Shown here: one piece after another, positions 43,262-51,457 of the stretch
How positions within the stretch are numbered: position 1 is the first letter of the stretch
Layout of the letters: each line of letters starts with the position of its first letter
Assembly (NCBI GenBank): GCA_958295765.1
Contig: CATQHB010000001.1
Span: 268,301 to 332,300, forward strand
From: an uncultured Dehalococcoidia bacterium
GTDB taxonomy: Bacteria > Chloroflexota > Dehalococcoidia > Lucifugimonadales > UBA3495
Length of the DNA: 64,000 bases
Reading direction: 5' to 3'
The notes under the pieces: model-generated
Databases searched by the model: none
Told to the model about the DNA's origin: nothing
What the model saw: only the letters and a program-made list of their open reading frames with translations
Made by a program: the position numbers and the translations under genes

Positions 43262-45318
43262 TTGCCGGCTTCTCCGGGGATTTCCCCCTCCCATAAGTTG
43301 TTGTAATCGCCGTCCACCGGCACATACTGGCTGGTCTCGACGCGGTCAATAGCATACTCCGGGAGGGCCACCGTTGCCATACACTTCCCGTCAAAGATTC
43401 CGCCGCGATCGCCGAATTCGAAGTCCCGGTTGTCAAAGCCCGCCGGCCGGCGGTCGTCGGGCAGGTCCGCCACCGCAACCGGGTACACGCGCAGAAAGAA
43501 CCTCGTTTCCAGATACGCCGGGGCGCACGGCGCCTTAACGTAGGTCAGCGTGTTGTCCTGGAGATATACGTCAAAATCGTCGTCTCGGATTATCGGTTCG
43601 CGGTCTTTGACCAGCCGTTCCAGGTAGCTGAGGCTGCTGAGGTAGTTGGCGATGGCGCCGGCTTCCACGCCGCGCAGGTCCGGCGCCGCCATGGTGGTGC
43701 CGGGAACAACCTGCGCCGGGTCGGTGAGAAACCGGGTGAGAGTGTACGGCGTCCAGACGACGCCCGACGCAGCCAGGGCCGGCGAAAACCGGTAGCCGGC
43801 GACCTGGCCGGCCGGCCGCTCCAGCAGGCCAACCAGATGCGGCCCGTCGTCATGCTCCGCGGCGTCCTGGTGATGGCAGGAGCTGCAATGCTGGTCGAAC
43901 AACTGCGCGCCGGAGGTAGTGTATCTACTCAGGTCTCGGATGAAAGACGGCACCGCCGGCCCGGCGTCGGCCCGGGACACGGCCGGCGCCGGGGCTAAGG
44001 CGGCGCAGTTGACCGCGTACACGTCGCGCCGCGCCCGGGCCGCCTCGGTACAGTACTGCTCGGAACGGCTCAGGAATTGAACCCCCACGGCGTTGCGCAA
44101 CAGGGCGATGCGTCCGTCGGGCATAAACGTCAGGTCCCGGACGCGGTAGCCCAGTTCGATTTGCTCCACGTACTGCACCGCCGTCCCGTGCCGCCGGACC
44201 CGGTAAAGGGATTTGGCGCCCAGCGAAGCCACCAGCAGGTCGTCTTTCCACAGGGGAAACTGCCGCCCGTCGTTGACGGCAATGGCGGAGACGGCCGGGC
44301 CGGGAACCCAGGAGAAAACCGGCCGCCGGTAGCCGGCGTGCTGACCCACTGCCGCGTCCTCAATGATTGGGGGAACCTTGCCCCCGGATTCAATCCCGTA
44401 GGACACCAGGGGCCAGCCGTAGTTGCCGCCCGGCGCCAGCAGGTTCAACTCGTCGCCGCCTTCCGGCCCGCGATCCGTGGCCCAGAGATTGCCGGCCCCG
44501 TCCCGCGCCAGCCCCTGAGAGTTCCGCAAGCCCATTGCCACCGCCTCGACCTCGCCGGTTGCGGTGGCAATGCGCAGAAGTTTGCCCAGATGCCGATCAG
44601 CGTCAAACGTCGGGCGCGCCGGCCAGGCGTCCGTTGCGTGGTTTCCGATGGTTACCAGCAGGTGGTCGGCGCCGTCGGTCAACATTTTCCCGCCGGCCTG
44701 GGCGCCGCCAAAACCGAGCAGCGGCAGGCAGGGTTCCGCATCAAAGACCGTCCGCCAGTCCGGGGCGACCGTGATGCCGCCGGCCTCCCGCCGAATCGTC
44801 GTGGACGACAACCGGAACCGGATGCACTCACCGGTGAAGTAGTGGTGAGTAACGAACAGGGTGTATCCCCCCGCCGTCTCTTGCAGCAGAATGTCGGCGA
44901 CTCGAAACGCGGCCGGCTCGAAATCAACCCGCTCGCTCACCGGGATTGACTCCAGCCCGGCATAATTCATCGGAACGCGGCCCGCCGGATATTCCACCGT
45001 CCCGTCCTTAGCGACCAGGGCAAACCGGCCCTTGGGCATAACTACCAGCAAGTCCTCACCGATACTTTCAATAGCCCCGCCGCTCCAGGTGAAACCTTCC
45101 AGCCTGACGTGCTCACTCTCCAGCGCGTAAAGGTGAGTGGTAAGCGGCGGTTCCGCTTTCGGCGGGGCGGTGGCCGGCGTTGCCGTAGCCGGCGGGGGCG
45201 TCGGGATGGGCGTAGCCGTCGGGTCGGCAGCACAGGCGGCGGTAATAAATCCCAGCAGGGCCAGGGCAATCAGCCCCACTACGGGACTCAACCCACGCCG
45301 CCGGTTGTTCAGCGCCAA
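43258..45318 (-). CDS. PQQ-dependent sugar dehydrogenase fused to cytochrome c, copy B, with C-terminal Cys module
   Basis: About 686 residues from a TTG at 45318, the same start position as copy A (both begin LALNNRRRGLSPV before the hydrophobic signal). Domain order equals copy A: signal with TAACAADP, short Thr/Pro linker, GSDH-type propeller (GLRNSQGLARD, ATDRGPEGGDELN), cytochrome c with CSSCH, then the module with TYVKAPCAPA and FDGKCMATVALPEYAI. The His of copy A's ATDHGP is Arg here, so PQQ chemistry may differ. It lies between two GT39-like genes and overlaps the start of the next by 4 bp. It arose with copy A by tandem duplication of a GT39-PQQ pair. Confidence 0.87.
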   Translation of the reverse strand: MALNNRRRGLSPVVGLIALALLGFITAACAADPTATPIPTPPPATATPATAPPKAEPPLTTHLYALESEHVRLEGFTWSGGAIESIGEDLLVVMPKGRFALVAKDGTVEYPAGRVPMNYAGLESIPVSERVDFEPAAFRVADILLQETAGGYTLFVTHHYFTGECIRFRLSSTTIRREAGGITVAPDWRTVFDAEPCLPLLGFGGAQAGGKMLTDGADHLLVTIGNHATDAWPARPTFDADRHLGKLLRIATATGEVEAVAMGLRNSQGLARDGAGNLWATDRGPEGGDELNLLAPGGNYGWPLVSYGIESGGKVPPIIEDAAVGQHAGYRRPVFSWVPGPAVSAIAVNDGRQFPLWKDDLLVASLGAKSLYRVRRHGTAVQYVEQIELGYRVRDLTFMPDGRIALLRNAVGVQFLSRSEQYCTEAARARRDVYAVNCAALAPAPAVSRADAGPAVPSFIRDLSRYTTSGAQLFDQHCSSCHHQDAAEHDDGPHLVGLLERPAGQVAGYRFSPALAASGVVWTPYTLTRFLTDPAQVVPGTTMAAPDLRGVEAGAIANYLSSLSYLERLVKDREPIIRDDDFDVYLQDNTLTYVKAPCAPAYLETRFFLRVYPVAVADLPDDRRPAGFDNRDFEFGDRGGIFDGKCMATVALPEYAIDRVETSQYVPVDGDYNNLWEGEIPGEAGK

Positions 45319-45337
45319 GCCCGGCCGGCCCTTCCGG

Positions 45338-47314
45338 TTACGGTTCAAGGTGTATTTCCCCCTCCCAGAGGTTGTTGTAACCGCCCTCCACCGGCACGAA
45401 TTGGCCGGCGCTGATGCGGGTAATAGCATACTCCGGGAGGGGGACTCTTGCCATACATCTCCCGTCAAATATCACGCCGCGCTCGCCGAATCGGAAATCC
45501 AGGTTGTCAAAGCCGTGCGGCCGGCGCTGGGCCGGCAGGTCATTCGCGTCAACCGGGTGCAAGGCCAGAAAGAACCACGCCGCCGTGTCCGCCGGGGCGC
45601 ACGGCTCTTTAACGTAGGTCAGATTGTTCTCATTCAGATATACGTCAAAGTCGGAGTCGATTGCCGGTTCGCCGGATACCCGCGCCGCGTAAGTGGAACG
45701 GGCCGCCCGTGCCATGGACTCATTATCGTAAGTCATCAGATAGATAGTAAGCTTTCCCTCAGCCAGGAAACGCTCCACGGAAACTTGCTCTCCCAGCAGT
45801 TCCAACCGATCTACCGGTTCGATTGCGCCGCGCCGGTGGAGCAGGAAGATGCTATTGGGGACCTCCGGGAGCGCTAAAACTAATAAATCGGCCACATCCC
45901 GGAGACATGGCTCGCCGGGATCAGCGCACCAGTGGGTTCCATAATAGTAGTTGGAGTAGTAATTGGCCGGCCTTGCCGCTTTTTCTTGATAGAACCGGAG
46001 GGGCTGGACTACCGACCTGCTGGCGTAAACCAGGTCGCCTGCCCGCACCCGTTCTTCCAGAAAGGCAAAAGCGGCTTGGGTGTTTTGATTTGTCCGGTAC
46101 TGACTGCCCTGCGCCATGGCGCCCACGCCGGCCAGGGCGATGGCGGCGGCGACCGCTACGGCCAGCGCCGGCGCCAGCCACCCCCGCCGCGTCAGCGATG
46201 CCAGACTAACCGCCGTGCCGTGAAACGCCACCCCCACCACCAGGAAAATAATCGGCCCCAGATAGATGACCTGGCGAATCCCGCCCAGGGGATACAGGCC
46301 CAACAGGGCGGCGCCAACGGAAATTGCCAGGCACAGCGCAAATAAAACGGCGATGGCCCGGTCGGGAAACTCCCCTTGAAACTTGCTGAATAATGTTGCC
46401 ACCAGGAGCAGCGCCAAGGCGACCAGCGCCGCTATCGCCACCACTGCCGGCAAATGGTAGGTCAATAAACTCCAAACCCGGTCAATTGAAAACTCAAATA
46501 TCGCGAGCGCATCGAGTTTTCCCTGATAGTAAGACGCCGCTAAATAGGTACTCGAAGCGAAGCCCCCTTCCCACCACTGATCGCGCAAAGTTACCGCGTA
46601 GCTCAGGACACAACCCGCCAGAAAGCACCCGGCCGGCCCGACCAGGGCGATGCGCCGTTGGAACCAGTTACGAACCCGGTTCAGGTGCGAATTGCACTCT
46701 GCCGCCGGAAAAGTCGAGGGAGTAAGCAGAATAGCGGCGCCAATGACGGCAACCCCGAACAGCGCCAAGCCGTACTGCACCAGCGGCGCAACGAACAGCG
46801 CAACGCAGAGCAGGACTTTCCGACCGTCCCGCAGATACCATAGCAGTCCCGCAATCAACAGAGCCGCCAGCAGCGCGTCAATGGAGTATTCCCGCGCATC
46901 CTGGGCGTGTTCTATGGCGGCAACGGAAAGTGTCGCCAGTAGAGCCGCCAGAAACGCTGCCCACCGGTTCACCCCAAGTCGGGGCAGCACGAATAACATT
47001 ACCGCCACGGTCAGGACGCTGGCCGTCGCCGGCAGCAGGCGGAGGCTGAAGGCCGATACATCTACTTTCTGCACCACCCACAACGCCAGGGGGTACAGGA
47101 TCGGCGAGGAGTTATTGCTGCGGGTGTTGGGGATTACTTCCGAGAGGGCGCCACTCGAATTACTGGAGACAACGGCTTCGTCATTCCATACGGGATTCCC
47201 CGGCAGGTCATAGAAACGCAGACCCGCCGCCACCACCAGCAGCCCCACGAATAACCCCACGAACAACCCCGCCAGGGCCAGCCGTCCCGGAACGATGCGC
47301 CGCAGCGTCCTCAT
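45338..47314 (-). CDS. GT39-like membrane glycosyltransferase, copy B, with C-terminal Cys module
   Basis: 658 residues. N-terminal MRTLRRIVPGRLALAGLFVG, catalytic-loop VWNDEAVVSSN with the Asp-Glu pair expected of GT39 enzymes, SSPILYPLALWVV, then a chain of membrane helices to about residue 440, an extracytoplasmic domain, and the shared module (TYVKEPCAPADT...FDGRCMARVPLPEYAI...GGYNNLWEGEI). It is followed after 19 bp by PQQ copy B, the same order and spacing as copies A. It is probably the older or parent copy of the duplication because its neighbours are intact. Confidence 0.86.
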   Translation of the reverse strand: MRTLRRIVPGRLALAGLFVGLFVGLLVVAAGLRFYDLPGNPVWNDEAVVSSNSSGALSEVIPNTRSNNSSPILYPLALWVVQKVDVSAFSLRLLPATASVLTVAVMLFVLPRLGVNRWAAFLAALLATLSVAAIEHAQDAREYSIDALLAALLIAGLLWYLRDGRKVLLCVALFVAPLVQYGLALFGVAVIGAAILLTPSTFPAAECNSHLNRVRNWFQRRIALVGPAGCFLAGCVLSYAVTLRDQWWEGGFASSTYLAASYYQGKLDALAIFEFSIDRVWSLLTYHLPAVVAIAALVALALLLVATLFSKFQGEFPDRAIAVLFALCLAISVGAALLGLYPLGGIRQVIYLGPIIFLVVGVAFHGTAVSLASLTRRGWLAPALAVAVAAAIALAGVGAMAQGSQYRTNQNTQAAFAFLEERVRAGDLVYASRSVVQPLRFYQEKAARPANYYSNYYYGTHWCADPGEPCLRDVADLLVLALPEVPNSIFLLHRRGAIEPVDRLELLGEQVSVERFLAEGKLTIYLMTYDNESMARAARSTYAARVSGEPAIDSDFDVYLNENNLTYVKEPCAPADTAAWFFLALHPVDANDLPAQRRPHGFDNLDFRFGERGVIFDGRCMARVPLPEYAITRISAGQFVPVEGGYNNLWEGEIHLEP

Positions 47315-47425
47315 TTGCCGGCTTTCCCGGGAATTTCCCTGGCCGGCGTCCGAAGCCGCCGGCTCAGCCGGAGACCCGATACCAGGATGTGCGCCGTGCC
47401 CAGGGCGGGGGATGGGGGCGACCCT

Positions 47426-48280
47426 TCAGCCCCGGGGCGCATCGTCCGGCTGCTCCCGCTTTCGCAAATAGATACCCTCGCTCACCGGCCGGGCTGAGTT
47501 CTCCAGGATGTTCTGGCAGTCCAGGGCCGCCGAATCCAACAGCCGCACCGATTCTACCGCAAAGCGGGGCCTTTCCCGGTCCGTGGTCAGGGGGACAAAG
47601 AAGGCCCGGTTGACCGTCCGGTTCTCCTTGATGCGCTGCAACAGCCGCCGGAAACCGAGGCGGCGCAGGGTATAGGCGCCCCAACGCCCCAACGCCGAGA
47701 GCCACCAGGAACGGGCGCCCACCGCCTCATTCACCGCCGGCTGGGGCATACCGCTGAACCGGGGCGTCCCGCAGAGGGCCGCCAAAACCTCCAGCACGGC
47801 GCCGGTGTCCCGGGTCAGGGCGGGAAAGGATAGGGTCAGGACGTCGGCGTTGGTCTGGAAAATGGCGGTCAGGCGGTCCGGGGTCAACCGGTCGCGTACC
47901 ACCGCCGTCTCCAAGTTCCGGGGGCCGCGTAGCGCGGAAAGCTCGCCCCGGCTGCGGCGGAACTGCATCATTGAAATGGCCCGCTCCCGGTGGTCTCTCA
48001 GCAGCGCCACCAGCAACACCCGGTAACCCTCCTCCGCCAGCGCGTCAATGCTGGGGGACAGCTTGGCATCGGCATAGGCCAGGTTAGCCACGTCGCACAG
48101 GATTTGACCCTGCCCCAACCCGTCCAACCGTTGCCAGGCCCGTCGAAAGGCCTTCGGGGAACGGTAATAGTACCGTTCCTTGATTTCCGGGAAAACAAAG
48201 CTGGGATGGCCGCGCAAGAGCCGGTACAGGAATTCACTCCCCGACCGCCCCGGCCCCACTACCAGTAAATAATCGTACAC
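47426..48280 (-). CDS. Sulfotransferase family protein
   Basis: 284 residues from a GTG. The N-terminal LLVVGPGRSGSEFLYRLLRG is the PAPS 5'-phosphosulfate-binding loop of sulfotransferases, and LLVALLRDHRERAISMM fits the 3'-phosphate-binding region (R-P/H-RA-S). The short length is usual for bacterial enzymes modifying glycans. It lies between the SPASM radical SAM gene and the GT39-PQQ block. It would transfer sulfate from PAPS to a sugar in the cytoplasm, suggesting a sulfated exopolysaccharide, common in marine bacteria; the acceptor is unknown. Confidence 0.85.
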   Translation of the reverse strand: MYDYLLVVGPGRSGSEFLYRLLRGHPSFVFPEIKERYYYRSPKAFRRAWQRLDGLGQGQILCDVANLAYADAKLSPSIDALAEEGYRVLLVALLRDHRERAISMMQFRRSRGELSALRGPRNLETAVVRDRLTPDRLTAIFQTNADVLTLSFPALTRDTGAVLEVLAALCGTPRFSGMPQPAVNEAVGARSWWLSALGRWGAYTLRRLGFRRLLQRIKENRTVNRAFFVPLTTDRERPRFAVESVRLLDSAALDCQNILENSARPVSEGIYLRKREQPDDAPRG

Positions 48281-48627
48281 GCTTAAACTGCCTTCATTCC
48301 GGTCATAAACCCGTCGTTCCGGCGAAAGCCGGAATCCAGAAAGCTCTGGAGCCGGCTACCGCATTTCCGGTAGGATTTCCTGGATTCCGGCTTTCGCCGG
48401 AACGACGGTTGCCTTGGGTTGCCTGGCCTGCCCTGGTTAAGACACGATTGCCCTGCCGACGAGCCGGGGCCGGCGCAAAGTCTGCGTCAAGCACCGAATC
48501 CGCGCTAGGAACAAATCCGCTCAAAGAACAAAGCCTACGCCAAGAACAAAACCCGCTCATGGTGAGCTTGTCGAACCACCCCACCCTACACCATTCCAGG
48601 CCTCCGCCGGCATTTTATCACGGCCGG
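48281..48627. other. Intergenic region with repeats
   Basis: A 347 bp gap with the palindromic element at 48311-48408, then a run of degenerate 12 bp units containing AGAACAAA (about 48505-48552), ending in the short repeat CGCTCATGGTGAGCTTGTCG near 48555. No gene is seen. Confidence 0.6.
48311..48408. repeat. MITE/REP-like palindromic element, copy 4
   Basis: A 98 bp element with the same inverted termini as copies 1-3, located just upstream of the sulfotransferase start (minus strand). Confidence 0.85.
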
Positions 48628-49701
48628 CTATTGGCTATCCTTGTCGGCGGCAACCGGTTTCATCCCGTAGCAGGTGCGGCAATAGTCGGGAATGTCGTTT
48701 CCGGCGATGCGCCGGCGCAGTTCCCGGTATTTATCGTTGTTCCAGATCTGGGCAAAGGGTTCCTCAAAAACATTGCCCATTTTCACCACGCTGGAATCGG
48801 CTATTTGACAGCAGGGGACGACGTCGCCGTTGGCCGCGATGTAGGAACTCTGCCAGGGCCAGACGCACCGGTTAGTCCGGGAATACCTCTGCCCATGCTC
48901 AACGCTGAACGCCATCCCGATTTCGGCGGCGACTTCCCGCGACTCCCGGAGCGACCGGTCAACTTCGGAATCGCCCCGGGAAACGTCAATCGGCCCAATC
49001 GCCCCGGCCATCTCCTCTTTTCCCCAGTCGGTCAGCAACGTCGTTACCGTCAACTGGTCCACGCCGAGGCGTTTTGCCAGCCGTACCAGGTCCGGCAGTT
49101 CGTGGGCATTGCGGGACGTTACCACCGACCGAAGTTCGATGCCGGGCCAGAGGTTGCTGCCCCGGCGGCGTACCAGGTCGGCCACGTTGTCAACGACTTT
49201 CTGAAAGTTGCCGTTGACCCGGATTGCCTCAAAGGTCTCGGCGGTTGCGCCGTCCATACTGATGGTTATAGTCGTTCCCCGCAGGGCGCTGAGCCGCTGG
49301 GCGATGTTGTCGGTATAAACCGAACCATTAGTTACTATGGAGACGGCGCGCCCCCCGGACTCTCCCGCCTCCAGCATATCAATCAACTGCCGGTTCAGCA
49401 GCGGCTCCCCCATTCCCTGGAGCTTGAGCTGACGCAGCATCGGCAACTGGCGGAGAATTGCCTTGAACCGTTCGGTGGTCAACCGGGTAGTCAGCCGCGT
49501 CCAATGGGTTACCTGGCAATGGTCGCAGGCGAAGTTGCAGGTATCAATCGGCTCAATGTCGATGCTGGTGGGCCGGAAAGGAGTCCTTTGCAGCCCGAGC
49601 CGCCGGGCGGCCCGCCCGCCGACGGTGTGATAGACCTTGCGCGGGTTGCCCATTCCCACCCGGCGCAACAGCCGCAAGAGACTTCGGAAACTATTATTCA
49701 T
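48628..49701 (-). CDS. Radical SAM/SPASM domain protein
   Basis: About 357 residues from the ATG at 49701, chosen because it overlaps the preceding gene by only 8 bp. The radical SAM cluster motif is CNFACDHC (Cys 55, 59, 62), with KLQGMGEPLLN and TNGSVY as in the family. The C-terminal SPASM region has CVWPW, GDVVPCCQ, GNVFEEPFAQIW and YCRTCYG, Cys residues for auxiliary iron-sulfur clusters. Such enzymes in glycan loci may modify sugars or peptides; the substrate cannot be told from sequence. It is linked to the O-antigen ligase genes by overlap, hence probably cotranscribed. Confidence 0.87.
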   Translation of the reverse strand: MNNSFRSLLRLLRRVGMGNPRKVYHTVGGRAARRLGLQRTPFRPTSIDIEPIDTCNFACDHCQVTHWTRLTTRLTTERFKAILRQLPMLRQLKLQGMGEPLLNRQLIDMLEAGESGGRAVSIVTNGSVYTDNIAQRLSALRGTTITISMDGATAETFEAIRVNGNFQKVVDNVADLVRRRGSNLWPGIELRSVVTSRNAHELPDLVRLAKRLGVDQLTVTTLLTDWGKEEMAGAIGPIDVSRGDSEVDRSLRESREVAAEIGMAFSVEHGQRYSRTNRCVWPWQSSYIAANGDVVPCCQIADSSVVKMGNVFEEPFAQIWNNDKYRELRRRIAGNDIPDYCRTCYGMKPVAADKDSQ

Positions 49702-51457
49702 TATCCCGTGAACTCCCCCCAACCTCATCATTAGCCCCACCAGCCCCGCCGGCCGCCGCGCCGCCGTTGGGGTCGCTTTGTCCCTGCCCCTGCACCAGAA
49801 AAGCCGCCATAGCGCAGGCCAGGCCGATAACGAAATTGTAGGCCCCCATAGTGAGCAAATGGTGAAACATCAGGCCGAACATCGCCAGCACGATAACCCA
49901 TCCCATTACTAAATCCCGGCCCAGGGACTTGGGCGCCGTCCAAAGCGCCCGCGCCAGAAAGAACAGCGACAACAAGTATAACACCAATGGAATAACGCCG
50001 GCTTCACCAATCAGCATCAGGTAAACATTGTGAACTCCCGTTGGCGCCCCCTGGTGGGCAATCGGGGCGCCGGGCATAAAGTGGAGTTGGTACAGGCCGT
50101 TGCCGACTAGGGGGGAGGCCAATGCTCTATTAAAGCCCAGTTCCCACAGGAACAATCGCCGCGGCAGCGCCTCGCTGTCTTCGCGAATGTTATCGCCGGC
50201 TTCCGCCACCAGCTCGACCGCCAGCTCGACCAGGTTAGTCTCCGGCGCTGGCCCAATCGGGCCGACGGTCGCCGTCTGAACCCGGTAGATGAGGCCGTGC
50301 TTTTCGTAGGACACCGAGGCGCGCAAGAACTTGCCCAGGTCTGCCGCCACCGGGGTGTAGCTGAATGAGCCGGCGCCTTCGATCCTGGCCCAAGTGTCGG
50401 CGTCGGGCGCGATGACCTCGACCGGCCGGGCGTCGGGCCTATTGACCTCGTAGAGTCGGGCGTCGGCCCGCTGCCAACGCCAGCGCTGGATCGGGTTGTC
50501 GTCAGCCCGGTGCTCCTTGTCATTAACCAGGTGGGCCCGGACCGGGCTTCCCACCTGCTTCACGTCAATAATACCGGCCTCGCCGTTAATGAGCGTCGGC
50601 GTTACCGGAATCAGCGTTTCCGATTGCCCGAAAAGCCCAATTCCCTGAAAAATTACGATGAGCCAAACCAGGACGCCGGCCAGGAACAGCGCCGTCAGGC
50701 CGGTATGCCAGAGGTATTGGCGCAGGCGGCGGCGGTTCCGCGCCAGGAACAGAATCAGCAGCACGCCCAGCACAATAATGCCGGTATCGGAAAAGGAGGC
50801 GATGCCCGCGGCGCAGCCCAGGAACAGGGCCAGATACCCCAGGGGGCCTTGCCGTCCGTTGGCTTGAAACGCCAACGCCAACGCTACCGTGATGCAGGCG
50901 ATAAAGCTGGCGTCGTTGGGGTCGGTAAAAAAGCCGGTCAGACGATAGGGCAGCCGGTACTCCGCCGCTATGCCGATTTCCCACAGCAGGGGCGAGGCCA
51001 GAATGACGGCGCAGCCGGCTGTCAGCGCCATCAGCAGCCCCTTCAACAACGGCTCAACCCCGATCCGCTCCAGCATCCACCGGCCGCCCAGCAGGGCCGC
51101 CAGGGTTACCAGCAGGAAAAAGCCTTGCCGCGCCACGTCCCTGGTCAACAACTCGAAGTCGTTGGCGAGGGAAACCACCGAGGAAATGCCGAGGTAAGAC
51201 GCGATGGCGGCCAGCAGCAGCAGTCCGGGCGTTCCCAGGTCCCGCCCCTGGCGGAGGCCCACCAAACCCAGCAGGAGCAGGCAGCCCAGCAGCATCGCCC
51301 CCAGGACTATCGGCTCTACCACCCCGCCTTGCAGCTTTATCTGCACCAGCACGGCCAGCGCCCAGAAGGAACCGGCAATGCCCAGGACTGATGCGGATTC
51401 CAGCCTTTGCCGGAACGACGGTTGCCCTTTATTCTTATCCGGTTTCAAGGGAACCAT
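49694..51457 (-). CDS. O-antigen ligase-like (Wzy_C) polymerase, copy 1, with extracytoplasmic Ig-like insert
   Basis: About 587 residues with around ten membrane helices. The family pattern is clear: GFFTDPNDASF in the middle and GNGLYQLHF...GVHNVYLMLIGEAGVIPLVLYL in the large periplasmic loop and after it, including the conserved HN. A module near residues 325-400 (QRWRWQRADA...FSYTPVAADLGKFLRASVSY) resembles bacterial Ig-like repeats and is not a usual part of this family. The N-terminus is altered: a half copy of the palindromic repeat encodes KGQPSFRQRLESAS ahead of the first helix. The start is uncertain (51457 or 51469). It polymerises or ligates exported glycan units. Confidence 0.84.
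   Translation of the reverse strand: MVPLKPDKNKGQPSFRQRLESASVLGIAGSFWALAVLVQIKLQGGVVEPIVLGAMLLGCLLLLGLVGLRQGRDLGTPGLLLLAAIASYLGISSVVSLANDFELLTRDVARQGFFLLVTLAALLGGRWMLERIGVEPLLKGLLMALTAGCAVILASPLLWEIGIAAEYRLPYRLTGFFTDPNDASFIACITVALALAFQANGRQGPLGYLALFLGCAAGIASFSDTGIIVLGVLLILFLARNRRRLRQYLWHTGLTALFLAGVLVWLIVIFQGIGLFGQSETLIPVTPTLINGEAGIIDVKQVGSPVRAHLVNDKEHRADDNPIQRWRWQRADARLYEVNRPDARPVEVIAPDADTWARIEGAGSFSYTPVAADLGKFLRASVSYEKHGLIYRVQTATVGPIGPAPETNLVELAVELVAEAGDNIREDSEALPRRLFLWELGFNRALASPLVGNGLYQLHFMPGAPIAHQGAPTGVHNVYLMLIGEAGVIPLVLYLLSLFFLARALWTAPKSLGRDLVMGWVIVLAMFGLMFHHLLTMGAYNFVIGLACAMAAFLVQGQGQSDPNGGAAAGGAGGANDEVGGSSRDNE
51395..51421. repeat. Half copy of the palindromic element inside an O-antigen ligase gene
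   Basis: The right arm only (GGATTCCAGCCTTTGCCGGA then ACGACGG), with two changes from the consensus. It is translated in the N-terminus of the ligase at 49694-51457 as PSFRQRLES. The left arm is missing. Confidence 0.75.
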
